Assembly (NCBI GenBank): GCA_007118045.1
Contig: SKTG01000158.1
Location: 1 to 5,458 of the forward strand
Direction: 5' to 3'
Length of the DNA: 5,458 bases
DNA from: Nitriliruptoraceae bacterium
GTDB taxonomy: Bacteria > Actinomycetota > Nitriliruptoria > Nitriliruptorales > Nitriliruptoraceae
Part shown: positions 4,244-5,458 of the stretch, in pieces
Numbering within the stretch: position 1 is the first letter of the stretch
How the letters are laid out: every line of letters starts with the position of its first letter
The notes under the pieces: generated by a model
What the model was told of the DNA's origin: nothing
The model's input: only the letters and a program-made list of their open reading frames with translations
The model's database searches: none
Position numbers and translations under genes: made by a program

Positions 4244-4273
4244 GCGGCCCGGTCCCCCCGGGGCCCGGGCCGC
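4244..4273 (+). promoter_or_regulatory. Very strong GC hairpin in the leader of the 4311 gene
   Basis: GCGGCCCGG (4244-4252) pairs fully with CCGGGCCGC (4265-4273). After one T:C mismatch, CCC (4254-4256) pairs with GGG (4261-4263) around a 4-nt loop. It lies in the roughly 140-nt leader, 25 nt before the GAGGAA RBS (4299-4304). No T tract follows, so it is a translation- or elongation-affecting structure rather than an obvious terminator. Confidence 0.5.
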
Positions 4274-4310
4274 TCCTGGCGCCTGACCCTTCGAGGACGA
4301 GGAACGAGCC

Positions 4311-5336
4311 GTGCAGGACGAGACCTGGCTGGACGACGAGGAACCGACGCGGCGTACCTCGCGACGGGTCGGGCTGACGGTGCTCGCCGCCTGTCCATGG
4401 CTGCTGGTCGCGGCGCTGCTGCTCGGACCCTCCTGGTACGGCGGGTCGCAGGAGGCGCGTCCCGAGCAGCACGAGGCCGCGGACGCGGCGGACCACGAAA
4501 GGGGCGGTGACGGGGTGATCGACGGCGAGGTCGCTGAGACGGACGACGCCGGCGGCGCGGACGGCGCCGGGGGTGCGGAGGGCGAGCTCGGTGGAGCGGA
4601 CGGTCGATCGGCGGCGCCGGAGCAGGCGGTGTCCGACGCACCGCACGGTGCCCCGGGCGAGGACGGCATGGACCAGCTGCAGCTCGAGGAGATGCGCGGC
4701 CGGTGGCGGCTCGGCCCGGACGTGGAGGAGGCGGCCTCGCTCGGCGTCGTGGTCGCGCGGGCGGCGTTGACCGGTGTCGAGCCTCCCCTGGAGATCCAGG
4801 ACGTCGGCCCGGCCCCACCGGATGCCTACGCCGAGCACCTGGTCGTCGAGGCGGTCGAGCGCACCGAACGCGACGCCACCGTGGTGACGGTCCTCGCCGT
4901 CGTCCTCGAGGGCGAGGAGGAGCTGACCACCGACGTGCGCCGACTGGCCGTCCCGATCCGGCTCGAGGCGACGGGGCCGCGCCCGGCGGGAGCACCGTGG
5001 GAGCTCCCCCCTCCCGAGCTCGCGCCTCGGCCCGCGGAACTCGATCCGCTCGATGACCCGACGGCGGAGCTCGTCGCGGCGGAGGCGCTCGAGCGCGCGG
5101 GCCTGGACGACCTCGAACTGCTCGCTCTGCACACGACCGAGGGATGGCCGGTCGTCGCCGAGGTCCGTGACCCGGAGGACGACGCGACCAGCACGGTGTG
5201 GCTGCGACGCCACCTGGACGGCTTCGTGGTGGCCGGGAGCACCGTGGTCGGCAGCGAGCCGGGAAGCGACGAGCCGGGGAGCGACGAGCCGGGGAGCGAC
5301 GAGCCGGGGAGCGACGAGCCGGAGGACGCGCCGTGA
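4311..5336 (+). CDS. Single-pass membrane protein with acidic linker and extracytoplasmic domain, function unknown
   Basis: 341 aa, from a GTG with GAGGAA 6 nt upstream. Residues 1-19 are short, charged and probably cytoplasmic. Residues 20-40 form one hydrophobic helix (leucine/alanine-rich, with Cys28-Pro-Trp). Residues 45-125 are a disordered Gly/Ala/Asp/Glu linker. Residues 128-311 form a folded alpha/beta region with alternating Val strands (177-216), a Leu-Ala-Val-Pro-Ile element (212-216) and a last strand near Trp297. The tail holds four tandem GSDEP units (318-337). The topology (short inside, TM, linker, alpha/beta domain outside) and the LAVP element recall TcpC/VirB8-like conjugation proteins, but that is a weak resemblance and no transfer gene is visible. 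A chromosomal envelope protein is equally possible. Its stop overlaps the next start (GTGA). It diverges from sigR across a shared control region. Confidence 0.8.
   Translation: MQDETWLDDEEPTRRTSRRVGLTVLAACPWLLVAALLLGPSWYGGSQEARPEQHEAADAADHERGGDGVIDGEVAETDDAGGADGAGGAEGELGGADGRSAAPEQAVSDAPHGAPGEDGMDQLQLEEMRGRWRLGPDVEEAASLGVVVARAALTGVEPPLEIQDVGPAPPDAYAEHLVVEAVERTERDATVVTVLAVVLEGEEELTTDVRRLAVPIRLEATGPRPAGAPWELPPPELAPRPAELDPLDDPTAELVAAEALERAGLDDLELLALHTTEGWPVVAEVRDPEDDATSTVWLRRHLDGFVVAGSTVVGSEPGSDEPGSDEPGSDEPGSDEPEDAP
5262..5321 (+). repeat. 15-bp x 4 minisatellite encoding (GSDEP)4
   Basis: Four adjacent 15-bp copies (starts 5262, 5277, 5292, 5307) encode Gly-Ser-Asp-Glu-Pro. They differ only in the first glycine codon (GGA in copy 1, GGG after). 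A shortened 12-bp relative (Gly-Ser-Glu-Pro) sits just before, at 5250-5261. The near identity suggests recent expansion by slippage or recombination, so copy number may vary between strains. Confidence 0.9.
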
Positions 5337-5458
5337 CCCGCGTCCACGACCCCCGAGGGGACCGGTCCCGCCCCACGGGTGGCCGCCCGCCGGCCCCGGA
5401 CCCCGCCCGCCTTGCGGTGGTGCTGGCGCGACTGTGGCTCGAGGTCCGTGCCGGGCGA
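5333..5458 (+). CDS. Partial gene, N-terminal 42 residues; possibly Rv3235-family
   Basis: The frame is open to the window edge. The GTG at 5333 overlaps the preceding stop (GTGA) and has GGAGG (5321-5325) 7 nt upstream, so the start is well supported and coupled to the membrane-protein gene. Residues 1-24 are Arg/Pro/Gly/Asp-rich and look disordered. From Pro24 an amphipathic helix begins: Ala-Arg-Leu-Ala-Val-Val-Leu-Ala-Arg-Leu-Trp-Leu-Glu-Val-Arg-Ala-Gly-Arg. This pattern resembles the start of actinobacterial Rv3235-family (DUF6459) proteins, where an Ala/Leu helix ends in Glu-Val-Leu-Ala-Gly-Arg-Arg-Pro. With so little sequence this is only a suggestion. Confidence 0.6.
   Translation, partial: MTRVHDPRGDRSRPTGGRPPAPDPARLAVVLARLWLEVRAGR

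Noticed and set aside
4092..5376. Long minus-strand open frames antisense to the membrane-protein gene
   Set aside because: They encode extremely Arg/Pro-rich products, as expected for antisense frames in high-GC DNA, and have no matching RBS or family motifs.

Overview
The window is about 70% GC, with GTG starts and GTGA stop/start overlaps. It carries three hallmark actinobacterial regulators: a BldD-type regulator, a SigR/SigH-type ECF sigma factor and its RsrA-type zinc anti-sigma factor. It is therefore very probably chromosomal DNA of an actinomycetote. A lineage away from the well-studied streptomycetes and mycobacteria is a guess, based on the unfamiliar flanking proteins. I see no transposase, integrase, CRISPR array, tRNA or rRNA.

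Layout. (1) 1-98: a 27-codon hydrophobic micropeptide gene on the minus strand with a perfect Shine-Dalgarno, ending in a 7-bp triplicate that puts TGA in all three frames. (2) 99-592: almost 500 bases with no convincing ordinary gene but much structure: several GC-rich hairpins, a 15-bp direct repeat, a 7+7 bp AT-rich palindrome, a possible leftward promoter, and the -10 element and RBS of the next rightward gene. (3) 593-1342 (+): a conserved-looking protein of unknown function. (4) 1308-1829 (-): a BldD-like regulator whose 3' end overlaps the previous gene tail to tail by 35 bp. (5) 1830-2047: an intergenic region with a perfect 14-bp palindrome before bldD. (6) 4013/3956-2048 (-): a tightly coupled cluster sigR > rsrA > GalE-type epimerase, joined by GTGA overlaps. 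(7) 3957-4310: a divergent control region with a -10 element for sigR, an 8-bp direct repeat spaced one helical turn, a good promoter for the rightward gene, and a strong leader hairpin. (8) 4311-5336 (+): a single-pass membrane protein with an acidic linker and a C-terminal (GSDEP)4 minisatellite, translationally coupled to a gene that runs off the window at 5333.

How the genes fit together. SigR and RsrA form a thiol-redox switch: reduced, zinc-bound RsrA holds the sigma factor, and oxidation releases it. Coupling of a sugar-nucleotide epimerase to this pair suggests that a cell-envelope or sugar-precursor activity is produced along with the oxidative stress regulator. The BldD-like protein keeps an RGD-X8-RxED signature, close to the cyclic-di-GMP-binding motif of BldD, so the window places a c-di-GMP-responsive regulator near a redox-responsive one.

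The points most worth a second look are: the sigR start, where a strong Shine-Dalgarno faces an ATC codon and no NTG; the sigR-rsrA-epimerase coupling; and the structured non-coding block with the micropeptide at the left edge.
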